Positions 17,335 to 27,975 of a DNA stretch of 64,000 bases are shown one piece after another (position 1 is the first letter of the stretch; each line of letters opens with the position of its first letter). This DNA is from Clostridia bacterium UC5.1-1C12 (GTDB lineage Bacteria; Bacillota_I; Bacilli_A; Erysipelotrichales; Erysipelotrichaceae): NCBI GenBank assembly GCA_001305055.1, contig BBZX01000001.1, positions 744,001-808,000 on the forward strand, written 5' to 3'. The translations under genes and the position numbers were made by a program. A model generated the notes under the pieces. It did no database searches. It was not told the origin of the DNA and was given only the letters and a program-made list of their open reading frames with translations.

Positions 17335-18246
17335 GAATTTATCAATAACATTAGTATAACAAATCTTTTCAATTTCAAGTTCACTAAAGCCGACATCCGC
17401 CAAAGCCTGCGCAAAACGCGGCGCATCAAGAGCCGTTTCAATTCCCTTGGCTGCCGTACCGAAGCCGTCTTCAAAGAAGTCCATGAAGTCAAAACCGCAG
17501 GCGATGGTTTCAACCCCCACCAATGTCTTTAAATAAGCCGCATGTTCTGCCAGTTTAGCCACCGTTTGATCAGCTTCATTTTGATCCACAAAATAACGAG
17601 CTGAGTTCATCCCGATTAGACCACCCTTAGCTTTGATTGCCAGGCATTGCTCATCATCAAGATTTCGCGGATGGTTACAGAGTGTGCGGCAATTGGAATG
17701 CGAAGCAATCACTAAGCCGTTACTGAGATTCATAATATCCCAGAAAGTTTTTTCATTGGCATGTGAAACATCCGCAATCATATGCAGCTGATTCATTTTG
17801 TAGATAACATTTTTACCCTTTTCACTTAAGCCTTCATCAGCTTTGCCCTTTACTCCATTTGCCAATGCATTGCCTTCATTCCATGTCAGCGTTGCCAAGC
17901 GGATGCCGTGATCATAGAGCCACTGTATTTTATTCACTTCATTATCAAGAATTCCGCACATGCCCTCTACCGACATTAAAGCTTTTATTTTATTTGAATG
18001 CAGATCCGCCGCCTTTAAAACTCTCACAAATCATCTGATTCATTAAGCTCAGCTTCCAAGCTAGTATTTCCAGCTGCATATCCTGCCATGTCTCATGACC
18101 ATCAAAAAACTGGCCATGCAGACTCCCTCAAAACCACCCTGCCTCAGCTTATCCAAATGGTATCGCTTTAATACATGGGTTTCATGATTCAAATGCTTCT
18201 TTACTACATCATCGCCGATATCGGCATGCAGGTCAAAAAATTTCAT
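17317..18246 (-). CDS. Membrane dipeptidase, peptidase family M19 (two apparent frameshifts)
   Basis: M19 enzymes are zinc dipeptidases that often act on D-amino-acid-containing dipeptides. The start MKFFDLHADIGDDV carries the HxD metal motif. One missing T in a T-run near 18108 leads into FFDGHETWQDMQLEILAWKL, and a second shift near 18020 into AADLHSNKIKALMSVEG with the bridging Glu. Further metal and substrate residues are in DVSHANEKTFWD and ASHSNCRTLCNHPRNL. The C-terminus has GFDFMDFFEDG. Its start overlaps the stop of the phospholipase-like gene (ATGA), so the two are coupled. Confidence 0.88.
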
Positions 18247-19201
18247 GCTACCTCCTCGTAAATTAAATCAAACGCAGTCATTGCAATTCCCGGTCTAACA
18301 CCGCTATCATATGTCCTCTCATCAAGGATCAATAGGCACTCATTCACATTATCCATTGCTTGTATCACTTTACCTGCCAGCTTCTTTGCCTTTTCAAACA
18401 AATCCATAAATGACTCCGTACTCTCACGGCTTGGCTCGGCCGGATATTTCCATAAACGATGCTGTTCATTTAATACATCATAACGGCCGTCAATCTTAGC
18501 TGGAACAATATTGCCGCTGTAAAGCCACGGCTGATGTTTCAGCTTTTCATACTGCCTGACAACCCTTGTTTTCCAGCCTTTTGGATCATACAGCCAGCGC
18601 TGCAGCTTCTCCCAGTCAGCCAATGCATCCCGGATATCCTGCTGTGTGATGTCATCATTAAAAACAGCTTTAAGAATCGGACGATACACATTGGCAATAA
18701 CCCGATCACTGATTAATCCCGGACGGGTAAGAGATGGAAAATGAAATTTTCTGATATCCGTATCCAGTAATTTTTCAGCATCATCGCATCCATCATTGAT
18801 TCAAATCGATGATGCATGCTGGCACTATTTCCCGTATAATTGCCGGTTCGATAAAAAATGTACGGATGTGTCGTACTGTCAAGTGCCCAATGGCACAGAT
18901 GACCGGCTATGTATGAGCGCATCGCTTCCTTTACATCCGGATCGCTTTCCGCTTTCATCACGTCAATTGCCATTTGATAAAAATCATTGACATGCGAACT
19001 ATGCAGCACATTGCCGTAACTGCGAACGCGAACATCTTCATGCTTCTGACTGAAAAAATGGTAAAAGAAAAAGAAATCCGGCCCATTGCTGCCGATAATA
19101 TATTCATTTGGGTATTCTTTGATTGCAGAAAGCGTTGCGGAATCATTTATTTCCTGTTTCACACTTTCCGCAAATAAATAATGCGTTATGATATTAGGCA
19201 T
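18243..19201 (-). CDS. Zinc-dependent phospholipase C-like protein (apparent frameshift)
   Basis: The N-terminus MPNIITHYLFAESV and later GHLCHWALDSTTHPY and HHRFESMMDAMM supply the many His and Asp residues expected of the zinc-dependent phospholipase C fold, as in cytosolic Firmicutes members without signal peptides. The frame breaks at an A-run near 18773 (one A short) and continues as KLLDTDIRKFHFPSLTRPG to the end at 18243. Length is about 319 residues. The start at 19201 is set by GAGGTG. It is translationally coupled to the M19 dipeptidase. The true substrate is uncertain. Confidence 0.75.
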
Positions 19202-19242
19202 AGTTTCACCTCGCATTCATTCTACTCCATTTACGTACCTTT

Positions 19243-19272
19243 TGTATACAATTTTCATCGTTTAGGCATTTA
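19243..19272 (+). promoter_or_regulatory. Possible SigG-type promoter of the sleC-like gene
   Basis: TGTATA (19243-19248) and CATTTA (19267-19272) with an 18-bp spacer resemble the SigG consensus (TGAATA and CATACTA). It lies 50 nt before the start of a forespore-type gene. The match is only moderate. Confidence 0.3.
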
Positions 19273-19320
19273 CCTTTATCAAATGATGAATGATACATAG
19301 CTTAATACAGGAGGTGAAGT

Positions 19321-21437
19321 ATGGCAAAAGGTACTTACAGGTGATCACGACAATGGCGGATCAGGCAATTGCTGTCGGCAATGCTATTGTGCGTGTTTAT
19401 AAAGACCTAAACAATGAAATAGTATTTGAAGATTATTTGATTACCGATGATGAGGGTAAAACTGAAGTTCTGCAGCTGGAAGCGCCGGCGCGCTCGCTGT
19501 CGCTCAATGAAAACAACCGCACCCGTCCTTATGAAATTTACAGTGTAGAAATTATGCTGGCTGGTTATCAAACCCAGATTATTCAGGGCGTTCAGATTTT
19601 TGCCGATGAACTCAGCGTACTGCCGATTTCAATGGTTCCAACCGACGGCACAGCGCCTGCCAGCGACGAGGTGGATTTGATTCCCGATCATCATTACTGA
19701 CGAATTACGGTGGTGACAACATCAATCAGTCACCGGCCAACCGGCGCTGTATGAATGGCACCATGAATGATTATCGGATGGTTGAGGAAGGTGAAATCAA
19801 TCCGCCGCATCGTGATGTCTTTGTTTTAAAGGGAGTTGTCATTCCCCGTAAAATCAGAGTGCATTTGGGACGGCCGACAGCCAGTGCTGAAAATGTGACC
19901 GTTGATTTTATTTATTATATTAAAATGTCTGCTCCTCAGAGGTATATCCGACTTGGCCGCGGGAAGCACTGCTGGCAAATATTCACGCTCAGGTTTCATT
20001 GGCTTTGAATCGTGTATATACCGAATGGTATCCAAGCAAAGGCTACAATTATGATATTACCAACTCGACTGCCTTTGATCAGGCTTTTGTAAAAATCGTA
20101 ATATTTATGAAAGCATGAGTGTATTGGTAGATGAGGTATTTAATCAATATTTACGCAAACGTAATTTTGCGGAGCCGTTCTATTCAGAATATTGTGACGG
20201 CAAGATTGCCCAATGTCCAGGCATGAAGCAATGGGGTACGCTTACCCTGGCCAATCAGGGGTTAAGTGCGATTCAAATTCTTCAGCGTTATTACACAACC
20301 GATGTGCGTTTAGTGACCACAGAGCGGGTTGAGGATGTCAAGGGCTCTTATGATGGTGTCTTAAGAGTCGGCAGTACCGGTGACAATGTCACTTTGATTC
20401 AGGAACAGCTAAATGCGATTGCGGTTAATTATCCAAATATTAAACCGATTTATCCGGTTGACGGTATTTTCGGTGCTGATACAGAAGCAGCCGTAAAGGT
20501 TTTCCAGCGGCAGTTTAATCTGACGGCAGACGGTATTATCGGCAAAACAACTTGGTATAAGATCAATTATATTTATTTGGCAGTGCGCAAGCTCGCTGAG
20601 CTGACTTCAATTGGCCGAATTGAAAATACCAAGAGCGGTGAATGGCCGGGCACTGTGCTTCGTGAGGGCAGCAAGGGGGTCGATGTACAGCAGCTTCAAT
20701 ATTATCTGAGTGTAATAGCAACCTTCCAGCCGCAGGTTTCTACTATCTCGACGATTGATTCACGTTTTGGACTGCAGACTGAACGCGCTGTTATGTCCTT
20801 CCAGCGCGCCTATGGACTGATCGTTGACGGTATTGTTGGACAGGCGACATGGAATGCGATCTATGCCGCATATTCAAGATTCAACACAACGGTAACCCCA
20901 GACGATTTAGCACCGCAATATCCAGGCATTGCCATTAAAAACGGAGCCAGCGGCACCAGTGTCCAGCAGATTCAGCAGGCGCTCAACATTGTCGGGCAGG
21001 AATACACCGGCATTCCGGTATTAGTTGAAGATGGTGTCTTTGGCGCTGAAACAGAAAGAGCGGTACGCCGCTTCCAGGAACTGTTTAATCTCGATGTTGA
21101 TGGCATTGTCGGTGTCAACACATGGAATAAACTGTTTGAAGTCAGCAAGGCAATCCAGCAGGGTTCACGGCCTTCACCAACCTTCCCTACCTTCCCGGGC
21201 ACGTTGCTGCAAAGCGGTTCCCGCGGTACGGATGTAAAACTAATACAGGAGCGGTTGAACTTCATTGCGATGTATTATAAAAATATTCCTACAATCGTTG
21301 CCGATGGCATCTATGGACCGCTCACCGCTAATTCAGTAAGAGCCTTCCAAACCATGCTGGGACTCAGTGTCGACGGCATTGTCGGCTTACAGACATGGGA
21401 TAAAATCATGCAGATGTATAATGAATTAGCCAACTGA
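19321..21437 (+). CDS. SleC-like spore cortex-lytic protein with four peptidoglycan-binding repeats (several apparent frameshifts)
   Basis: SleC-type enzymes break the cortex peptidoglycan on germination. The ATG at 19321 has an AGGAGGTG site; one missing G near 19333 restores MAKGYLQVITTMADQ. Domains in order: an N-terminal beta domain (VRVYKDLNNEIVFEDYLIT) to about 19700; a segment with VHLGRPTASAENVTVDF; a SpoIID-type lytic domain (LNRVYTEWYPSKGYNYDI, then CPGMKQWGTLTLANQGLSA); then four PG_binding_1 repeats at about 20360-20560, 20660-20870, 20930-21150 and 21215-21430, each ending DGIxGxxTWxK. Shifts lie near 19333, 19690, 19950 and 20090. Four repeats is more than the one of known SleC. 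Confidence 0.82.
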
Positions 21438-21441
21438 CAAC

Positions 21442-21470
21442 AAGGCCATACCAAACGGTATGACCTTTTC
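21442..21470 (+). terminator. Terminator of the sleC-like gene
   Basis: AAGGCCATACC (21442-21452) pairs with GGTATGACCTT (21457-21467) with one mismatch, followed by TTT. Confidence 0.7.
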
Positions 21471-21471
21471 T

Positions 21472-23462
21472 CTAATTTGATTTTCTTAAAATTGACTTGA
21501 CACCTTGAACCGTAATCCAATAATACAAGCCATAGACAAGCATAAACAAAGCCGCTGTAATCAATGCTGATTTAGTGACATTGCCGATGCCTAAAAAGGA
21601 AAACGCATTGCAGACCGCATTAATGCCGATATAAGAATGCAGCACTGCCAGTCCCAGCGGTAAAATGAAATACAAACCGATTTGCAGATACACCGCGTGA
21701 TTGATTTGTGAACGATCAGCACCCAGTTTGCTTAAAACCTGATAACGCTGACGGTTGTCACTTGCATCAGATAATTGCTGGAGAGCTAAAATTACGGTAC
21801 TTGCCATCGCAAATACAATTCCCAGATATAAACCAATAAATGTGAAAATCATGCCAAAGCTGGTATCACTCATCATGATAGCGGTTCGTGTAAAAGCTGA
21901 TAACTGCCTAAAATTTCACTGTTTTCCTGACGCAGCGCACTCAGCCGCTGATTTAATTCTTCACTCTGTTCATCAGCATTACCGCTGAAATTAATGTTCC
22001 ATATTGAAGTCATCGGTACTTCATTGGCAGTCAATTCATCATTGACGATAAAGAATATGCCGTAATTACCGCCTTGACTCATCGTATAAGGATATAAAAT
22101 ATCGACTTGATCATTAATTAAATGTAAATCTCTGCCGAAGACAGTTACTGTTTCACCGGCATACTTGCCGCCCTGCAGCGATGTCTGAATTAATTCCATA
22201 TCACATGTAATCAACGCCTCATCAGCAGCTAAATGAATTTCACGCTGGCCAAGATTGTGCATCAGTTTGTTGTAATCACTAACGCTGATCAAGATGATGG
22301 CAGCTGTCGCATTGGCAAACACATTCTTAGACTTTTCCGGCAGCATTGGTAAGATCACAGACTCATCAACATCTGAACGAATCAGATCTACCCAGTCGGA
22401 TGAGTCAATATCTAAGCCGCTGCTCAGCCGGTACATATCTTCCTGCTTCAGATCATGCTCATACATAACGATTGAAGTATCATAAGGTGTCCGCAGCGTT
22501 AAATCATTACTGAAAGCTTCATTAAGATTCAATCCGGTAGCCAAGGCGCCAATACTTAAAAGCAGCATCAAGCAAATAATGCCCATTGATATAAAATTGG
22601 TATTGATTTTCGCATTGATCTGTTTCAGCACAAACATATTCAGATTATGATAATAGAACTTGCGGCTGCGTTTAATAAAAAACAGCAGGAAACCCGAAAG
22701 TGAGAAAAAGAACAGCATTGTACCAAGGATTCCCAATACTAAAATCTGACCAAAGAATTCAACAAATGTAACCGTCGAATAAGAAGCCAGAAAATAGGCA
22801 GTGCCTAAAAACAGCAGGCTGACTATAAAAAGCACAATAGAAACCGGCATTGACATCAAGCGCTGTTTTTCATTTGCTTTTTCCGCATTCAGCAGCTGAA
22901 TCAGCTTATAGTGATTTAGTATACGGGTATTAAATAGCATGATGACTACAAAAATCAACGCAAAGCAAAGAATTGTCATCAGCAGTGCCAAGGATGAATA
23001 TACAAAATGAAAATTAACCTCAACCTTAAACAAAGCAGCTACCAGAATCGCTGTCAGCTGAGAAACAGCCAAACCTAGAAGCAAACCAGAAATTAATGAA
23101 ATCAAGCCGATAAACAAGGTTTCATAGATTAAGATTCGTGAGATTTTCTTTTTCGGCATCCCCATCAGCATATATAAACCAAATTCCTTTTTGCGCCGTT
23201 TAATCAAAAAATTATTCGCATAGAGGATCAAAAAGCCAAAAACAAAGACTACAAAAAATGACAGGATCAGCATAAAGGTCGCAACCAGATTTATATAATA
23301 CTCTTGATCGGTACTCAGCATCATAATCTTCTGTTGGGCATCAAAAGAGTTAAACACATAAAACAGACAGACTGAAAATGTCAATGTCATAAAATAAATC
23401 ATAAAATCCCGATAGCTTTTCTTTACATTGCCCACCGCTATCTTTAGATAAACAGGTTTCAT
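21472..23462 (-). CDS. BceB-type ABC transporter permease (apparent frameshift)
   Basis: BceB-type permeases detoxify antimicrobial peptides and signal to a BceS kinase. The start MKPVYLKIAVGNVKKSYRDF and ten membrane segments fit, with the large extracytoplasmic domain between segments 7 and 8 (about residues 300-500). The frame breaks near 21885 and continues as AFTRTAIMMSDTSFGM to the end at 21472. Total is about 660 residues, as for the family. The ribosome site is GGAGGC. No BceA ATPase and no kinase gene lie next to it, which is unusual; partners must be elsewhere. Confidence 0.85.
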
Positions 23463-23537
23463 AACGATGCCTCCTTGACAATCCTATTTTAAGATTTTGT
23501 CATGACAGACGCCATGGATTTAGCTAACAGTTATCTT

Positions 23538-25035
23538 TCATTTTTGTAAGGAAAAGAAAATGAGCCTGCGCTCATTCAAATTTTTTAATACATCAAGAAT
23601 CATGTGATAAACCAGCACCATTGAATATGTATCCATGCCGCAGTATTCATAAAGCTGTTCACGAATCTCATCATCCATCTCATCCGCTTGCAGACTCCGC
23701 CAGTTAGCGACCGCCTCCATACCGTGACTGATTGATAGATCATGATAATCATAGTCAGTAAAGATTTCCACAAGTTTCTTTAAGCTGTATGCACCCGCCA
23801 TTCGCACATCATAGATGTTGCCGGTTGAAAATGGCAGTGACAGATCGACCATGCGCTCCCAGATAGCCTTTAAGCGTTCACTGTATTGAGGAAACTGGAC
23901 AGCTAATTGCTTCAAGCGCAGCATTTCAGCACCCACGGCATTATAAACCATAACCGAACCCTCAGCCGGTATCTTAGCTAACAGATCTTCAATAAAGGCC
24001 ACACGGCAGTCACCAGTGCCGATAAATTGCTCATGCAGCAAAGGCGCTCCCGGTGTGTTTTCAACATGCATTGAATATTGGAACACAAGTACATCATAGG
24101 GCTTCATTCCCTGATAGGGCGGATAGACATACGTTTCCCATTCAAAATCAAGATAGGTAATCGGATACTGAATTCGCCGTTTTACCCAATCGCGCATCGC
24201 AAACACATCAAAATATAGGCCGGATTCACTACGGGCAGCCATGATCTGCGCATATTGATGACGAGTGCCCTCAATATCATCACCGTCAAGCATTCCCAGT
24301 TCGGTTTTGCCGGCATCGACTAAATCATATTTCATGCCTGACTGAACTAAATTATAGACAGAATCAGGTTTTTCTTCCTGATTAAAGCAACGGTCAAAAT
24401 AATCACACTTGCCGCGATGGGTACAGACCGAACTGCGCTGCTTGCCCTCAGGATACTCAGCCAGCGCGCTGCGCATACCAATAAGCAGGCTGTCAACATC
24501 AATCTTTGTTCAGCTATGATCTCAAATATCGTTTTATGTGTCTGTTTCTTGTCATGATACAAAAAATCATCAAGCATCAGCACCTTGAAGACATCCAACG
24601 TCTCTTCACGCACATAATCTGCCACCAAATGGATCATTTTCACATCATTTACCTGTATGCCGTTTTGTTTTAATACCCAGCATGCAATTGCCAAATAGAC
24701 AGCTTCACTTTCCTTAGGAAAACATTGATTATTTGTAAAAATCACCTGATAGCCATCCTGCTGTTTACGCAGGAAAGGAATCGTAACCCGCAGATCCTGA
24801 TAAGTAAAACGCGCAGCTACAAAAGTATCATAATGATCCAGCTGAGCCAGAACCAATTCACCCGCATCGCCGCTTTTCCCTTCATAATACTCTGTGCAAT
24901 TTAAAAACTGCTTGGCTAATTCCAGGTACTTTCATTGCATGTAGCAAAAGGAAAATACGGTTTGGGCGCCTGCTGATTCAAATAAAAATAGCGGTCACAC
25001 CGATTGTATTTTTTTATATCCGAAATATGAAACAT
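23538..25035 (-). CDS. DUF2779-family putative nuclease (two or more apparent frameshifts)
   Basis: The start MFHISDIKKYNRCDRYFYLN recalls the Cys-containing entry of Cas4/RecB-type PD-(D/E)XK domains. Shifts near 24940 and 24510 join this to LELAKQFLNCTEYYEG and to IDVDSLLIGMRSAL. A Cys-rich stretch follows (CTHRGKCDYFDRC), then the DUF2779 part with YPITYLDFEWE, FIGTGDCR and YCGMDTYSMVLVY, which resembles a DEDD-type exonuclease core. About 490 residues in all. The family's role is unknown. The start is set by GAGGTG six bases before ATG 25035. Confidence 0.75.
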
Positions 25036-25180
25036 ACCCATCACCTCTAACTTGTTTATTATAGCAAAGTTATATATAAATGTGAAGTTTATCTGATAAT
25101 CAGAAATCATGGCTGATAAACAGCATTCTATTTTTTATCTAAGCTGACTTAATTCAAGGTTTAATGCAGCAATCGGCAAG

Positions 25181-25207
25181 AAAAAAAAGCGCTATTCTGT
25201 AAGCGCT
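25181..25207 (-). terminator. Minus-strand terminator between the large RNA and the DUF2779 gene
   Basis: AGCGCT (25188-25193) pairs with AGCGCT (25202-25207), and the minus strand continues with eight T. It would stop minus-strand transcripts entering from the WYL regulator side. Confidence 0.6.
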
Positions 25208-25275
25208 CTCAATATATTAATTATAGCATAGAAAAAAAATTAAAAAAAAAGACTATTCATTCATTTAGTAATTGT

Positions 25276-25281
25276 TATAAT
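25276..25281 (+). promoter_or_regulatory. Candidate -10 element of the large RNA
   Basis: TATAAT stands in an AT-rich stretch 20 nt before the first helix. There is no good -35, so an activator or another sigma factor may be involved. Confidence 0.45.
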
Positions 25282-25287
25282 AAAGGT

Positions 25288-25860
25288 GACAAAAGAGGAA
25301 GGGTGAGACCAATGGACAACTCAATCCACGGTCTGATTAATCAATTATAAATTCACGCTGATAATTGATCGACAGATCGTATGAACTTAAGATTTTATTG
25401 AAAGATACAGAAAGTATGATATCTTTAGGATAAAATCAAAAAAATTAACAAGTCGTGAAAATAAAATTGTATTAGTGAAGTATAAAAGATGAAAAAGCTT
25501 TTGAAACATGATTACGATTTATGATAATTGAATAATCCGAATTTTATTTTTAAAGGTATGCAAACGTGAATAAGAAGTAAAAGACGGAACCAGATCTGCA
25601 AATGGTATAGTTGCAAAAAATTAACTGAGAATAAAAATACTTTAAGGAATTGCTCTTAAGCAGGTAGACTACAAAAGAATAGTCAGTAAACAGTAAAAAA
25701 GTAAGTTGTTCAAGGTTAGTAATAGTAGTGATCCTTTCGATTAAGTCAACCCAAAAGTAAACGAAAGAATACTAGAAAAGGAGATGTAAGGAGATATTGA
25801 TGGAACCAACTCATTCATAAGTCGCCGGTTATTGGAAATTGATACAATAACTGGGACTTT
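25288..25860 (+). ncRNA. Large structured non-coding RNA candidate, about 570 nt
   Basis: The stretch has no credible open frame; the only short frame with a ribosome site (25313) has 12 codons. It holds a chain of helices: AGACC/GGTCT with inner TGGA/TCCA (25306-25334); ATCAATTAT/ATAATTGAT (25340-25348 with 25361-25369); GATTTTAT/ATAAAATC (25391-25398 with 25430-25437) enclosing AAAGATA/TATCTTT; AAAATAAAATT/AATTTTATTTT (25458-25468 with 25540-25550); CTTTCG/CGAAAG (25734-25739 with 25762-25767). A 10-bp terminator-like hairpin, CCGGTTATTG/CAATAACTGG (25825-25854), closes it. Size, AT-richness and ornate folding recall ROOL, OLE or GOLLD RNAs, but I cannot assign it. Confidence 0.6.
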
Positions 25861-25873
25861 AATTTATATTCAA

Positions 25874-26820
25874 TTATAGCTGATAGTGTTTGCACATCGT
25901 AACAAGCTGATCATGAATCTCTTTCTTTAATTCAACTGGTTCCAGCACCTGACAGGCGGCGCCTAATGAGAGCAGAAAACGGACAGCTTCCATCTTACCT
26001 TCAATAATGGTTTTTAAATGCAGTACCTTTTCATCAAGCCACTCCTTCTGTGAATTGATGCCGACTTCACTTTCATAAATCAGCAATGCCAGATCACCGC
26101 TGATCACACAGTCAATTTCATGCAAATCATCCTTCATCAATCCTGTCTGACCAATATGCTCCTTAATATCAAAATCGAGATCTCTGGTAAATCGTTCATC
26201 CAACATCGTACAAGACTGCATACGGGCTTCTGAGAATTTATAGACTCTGAATTCATGAATATCGGCATTATAACCTAATACATAATATGAACCCTTGATA
26301 TTCAATAACTCATACGGCTGTAGCCGTATTTTTTATAGTTATCACTGCGCATTGATTTATATACAACCGCCATTGTATGCAGCGTGTCACGGCATGTTTC
26401 ACTCAGCGTAATCATTTCCCGCATCTGAGATGATAATGCTGCGGTATTGCTTTTAAAAAGAATTGATGATGTATTAACAGTGGAATGTGCCGCGCCTCTG
26501 ATTTTATCCACAGCTTGCAGATAATCATCAAGCGGCAGAAAATCACTGTGCGAACTTAAATAGCTGACACTCTCACTGATTGCATCTTTTTCTTCATCGC
26601 TAAGCGGCAGTAAGGGCAGCACTGATTCCTGCATCAGCTGATAACCGCCATATCTACCCGGTATACTTTCTATCGTATAACCGGCAATTTCAAGCTCATG
26701 CTTAAACTCAGAAATATTGCGGACATTGGTTTCCAATAATTCTGCCAGTTCAGCTTTAGAGAGCAGTCCCCGTGAGTTAAGATATGTCAGCATACGGATA
26801 CATAAAGCGGTACGATTCAT
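25874..26820 (-). CDS. HTH and WYL-domain transcriptional regulator (apparent frameshift)
   Basis: The N-terminus is a DeoR-like winged helix (MLTYLNSRGLLSKAELAELL, then GYTIESIPGRYGGYQL). After a linker rich in helices the protein shifts frame at a run of six A near 26330 and continues as RLQPYELLNIKGSYYVLGYN, the WYL domain, ending at 25874. Restored length is about 315 residues. WYL domains bind nucleic acid or nucleotide ligands. The start at 26820 has an AAGGAAG site. It lies next to the large RNA on the opposite strand and follows the ankyrin gene. Confidence 0.8.
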
Positions 26821-26837
26821 AGAAATGCTTCCTTTCT

Positions 26838-27182
26838 TCAGCAAAATAGATCTAACGGCGCGTATCGATGCGGCAGCGGTCCAAATGCTTCCGGTGTCTC
26901 ATACGTTTTAGGAATAATACCGCGGTATGCAAGTGCGCCGACCACACAGCCGATGCCCTGCTCCAGCGCAAAGCCCAGTGCCTCTGCACATTGATTTGCG
27001 CCATGCTCGATCAGCAGCGTAACCATTGCCTCATTCCTTGTAAATACGGCGTGAATCAGCAGCGGATAGCCGTTAAAGATCCAGCTTGGATCGGCTCCCT
27101 CATAGATGGCCAGCTCAGCCGCGGTTAGGTCTTCCTCCCAAACTGCGTTTAATAATTTTTTTGCTAATTTATTTTCTGTCAT
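26838..27182 (-). CDS. Small ankyrin-repeat protein
   Basis: The 114-residue product has two or three ankyrin-like units: LLNAVWEEDLTAAELAIYEG, then PLLIHAVFTRNEAMVTLLIE followed by HGAN, and ALGFALEQGIGCVVGALAYR. It starts at 27182 after an AAAGGTGAACAC site and ends 18 nt before the WYL regulator start, so the two are probably one unit. Ankyrin repeats bind proteins; the partner may be the regulator, but that is a guess. Confidence 0.65.
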   Translation of the reverse strand: MTENKLAKKLLNAVWEEDLTAAELAIYEGADPSWIFNGYPLLIHAVFTRNEAMVTLLIEHGANQCAEALGFALEQGIGCVVGALAYRGIIPKTYETPEAFGPLPHRYAPLDLFC

Positions 27183-27275
27183 AGTGTTCACCTTTCCTTT
27201 GTGAACTTACTATATCATTGATTGTAACACTATTTATGTAACAATCATAGGTAAATGAATTTTATTTTTTAGAGC

Positions 27276-27289
27276 TCACATAACTTCAC
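27276..27289 (+). promoter_or_regulatory. Conserved upstream box of small RNA unit A
   Basis: TCACATAACTTCAC begins 48 bp before the TATACT -10 at 27324. TCAC occurs twice, 10 bp apart. The same box precedes units B, C and (weaker) E at 47-48 bp. Confidence 0.6.
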
Positions 27290-27335
27290 ATATTTTTATG
27301 ATAGTGCTGCGGTATCTTTATCCTATACTTTAACC

Positions 27336-27465
27336 ATGCAAGAGGTACAATATAATTTAAATCTTGCATGAATTTCAATCATCCCTAATTGAAATTCAAA
27401 TTCTATCCCCTTATAAATAATCCTAAAACAACAAAGTGAGCGTTTCCCCTGACGCTCACTTTGCT
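27336..27465 (+). ncRNA. Small RNA unit A of a five-member C-rich family
   Basis: A TATACT at 27324-27329 lies just before it. Hairpin 1 is ATGCAAGA/TCTTGCAT (27336-27343 with 27362-27369). Hairpin 2 is GAATTTCAAT/ATTGAAATTC (27370-27379 with 27388-27397) with loop CATCCCTA. A single-stranded TTCTATCCCCTTATAAATA follows (27401-27419), then the terminator AAAGTGAGCGT/ACGCTCACTTT (27433-27462) with loop TTCCCCTG. The C-rich loops could pair with ribosome sites. The terminator also faces the end of the convergent gene at 27456. Confidence 0.6.
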
Positions 27466-27896
27466 TTATTCAGCTTTCTTTTATAGTTTAAATCCAACTG
27501 CTCACACTGCCTGATAATCTGTTCTGCGCTTTCTTGAAGACGCTGCGGATCCCGCATCGTATGCAAAATTGAAGCAGCCGCCTGATCATAATCATTCTTA
27601 TATTCCTTATTGATCTTTTTCCAGGGAATGCCCTTGAATTGTTCAGCAATCGCCGGATCATAAGTGAGTCTTCCCTGCAGCATCAAAACCGCAAGCACCG
27701 GATATCCCAGCGTCTTCTGCCAGTAAGAGGCATTGTCTGAACTGGCATAGGTGTTTTGATCCCAAACAATCTCATACTTCTTTGAGCCATCACTAGAGAC
27801 AGCTTCAGCCCAGTTCTCATGCATTGTGATCCGCTCATCAGCAATTGCTGAATAGGCCTCATATACTTTAACAGCTTTTGGTATTTTCCATTCCAT
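27456..27896 (-). CDS. Conserved-looking hypothetical protein
   Basis: The start at 27896 follows an AAAGGAGGGG site and gives MEWKIPKAVKVYEAYSAIAD; an upstream in-frame start lacks one. The 146-residue product is soluble and mixed-charge, with two halves: a beta-looking first half (KKYEIVWDQNTYASSDNASY) and a helical second half (YDQAAASILHTMRDPQRLQE, then IIRQCEQLDLNYKRKL). No motif or family is recognised. It is bracketed by small RNA units A and E of the C-rich family. Confidence 0.6.
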   Translation of the reverse strand: MEWKIPKAVKVYEAYSAIADERITMHENWAEAVSSDGSKKYEIVWDQNTYASSDNASYWQKTLGYPVLAVLMLQGRLTYDPAIAEQFKGIPWKKINKEYKNDYDQAAASILHTMRDPQRLQESAEQIIRQCEQLDLNYKRKLNKAK

Positions 27897-27917
27897 AAAA
27901 CCCCTCCTTTGTCTAAT

Positions 27918-27931
27918 TCCCATAATAAACC
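27918..27931 (+). promoter_or_regulatory. Weaker copy of the upstream box before small RNA unit E
   Basis: TCCCATAATAAACC matches the box consensus at 9 of 14 positions and begins exactly 48 bp before the TACAAT at 27966. Confidence 0.4.
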
Positions 27932-27975
27932 ATAATTCTGGCATATTGCAACGAAATAAATCTTTTACAATAATA

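Noticed and set aside
25313..25351. Twelve-codon frame with a ribosome-like site at the start of the large RNA
   Set aside because: It lies inside predicted helices, is very short, and nothing follows in frame.
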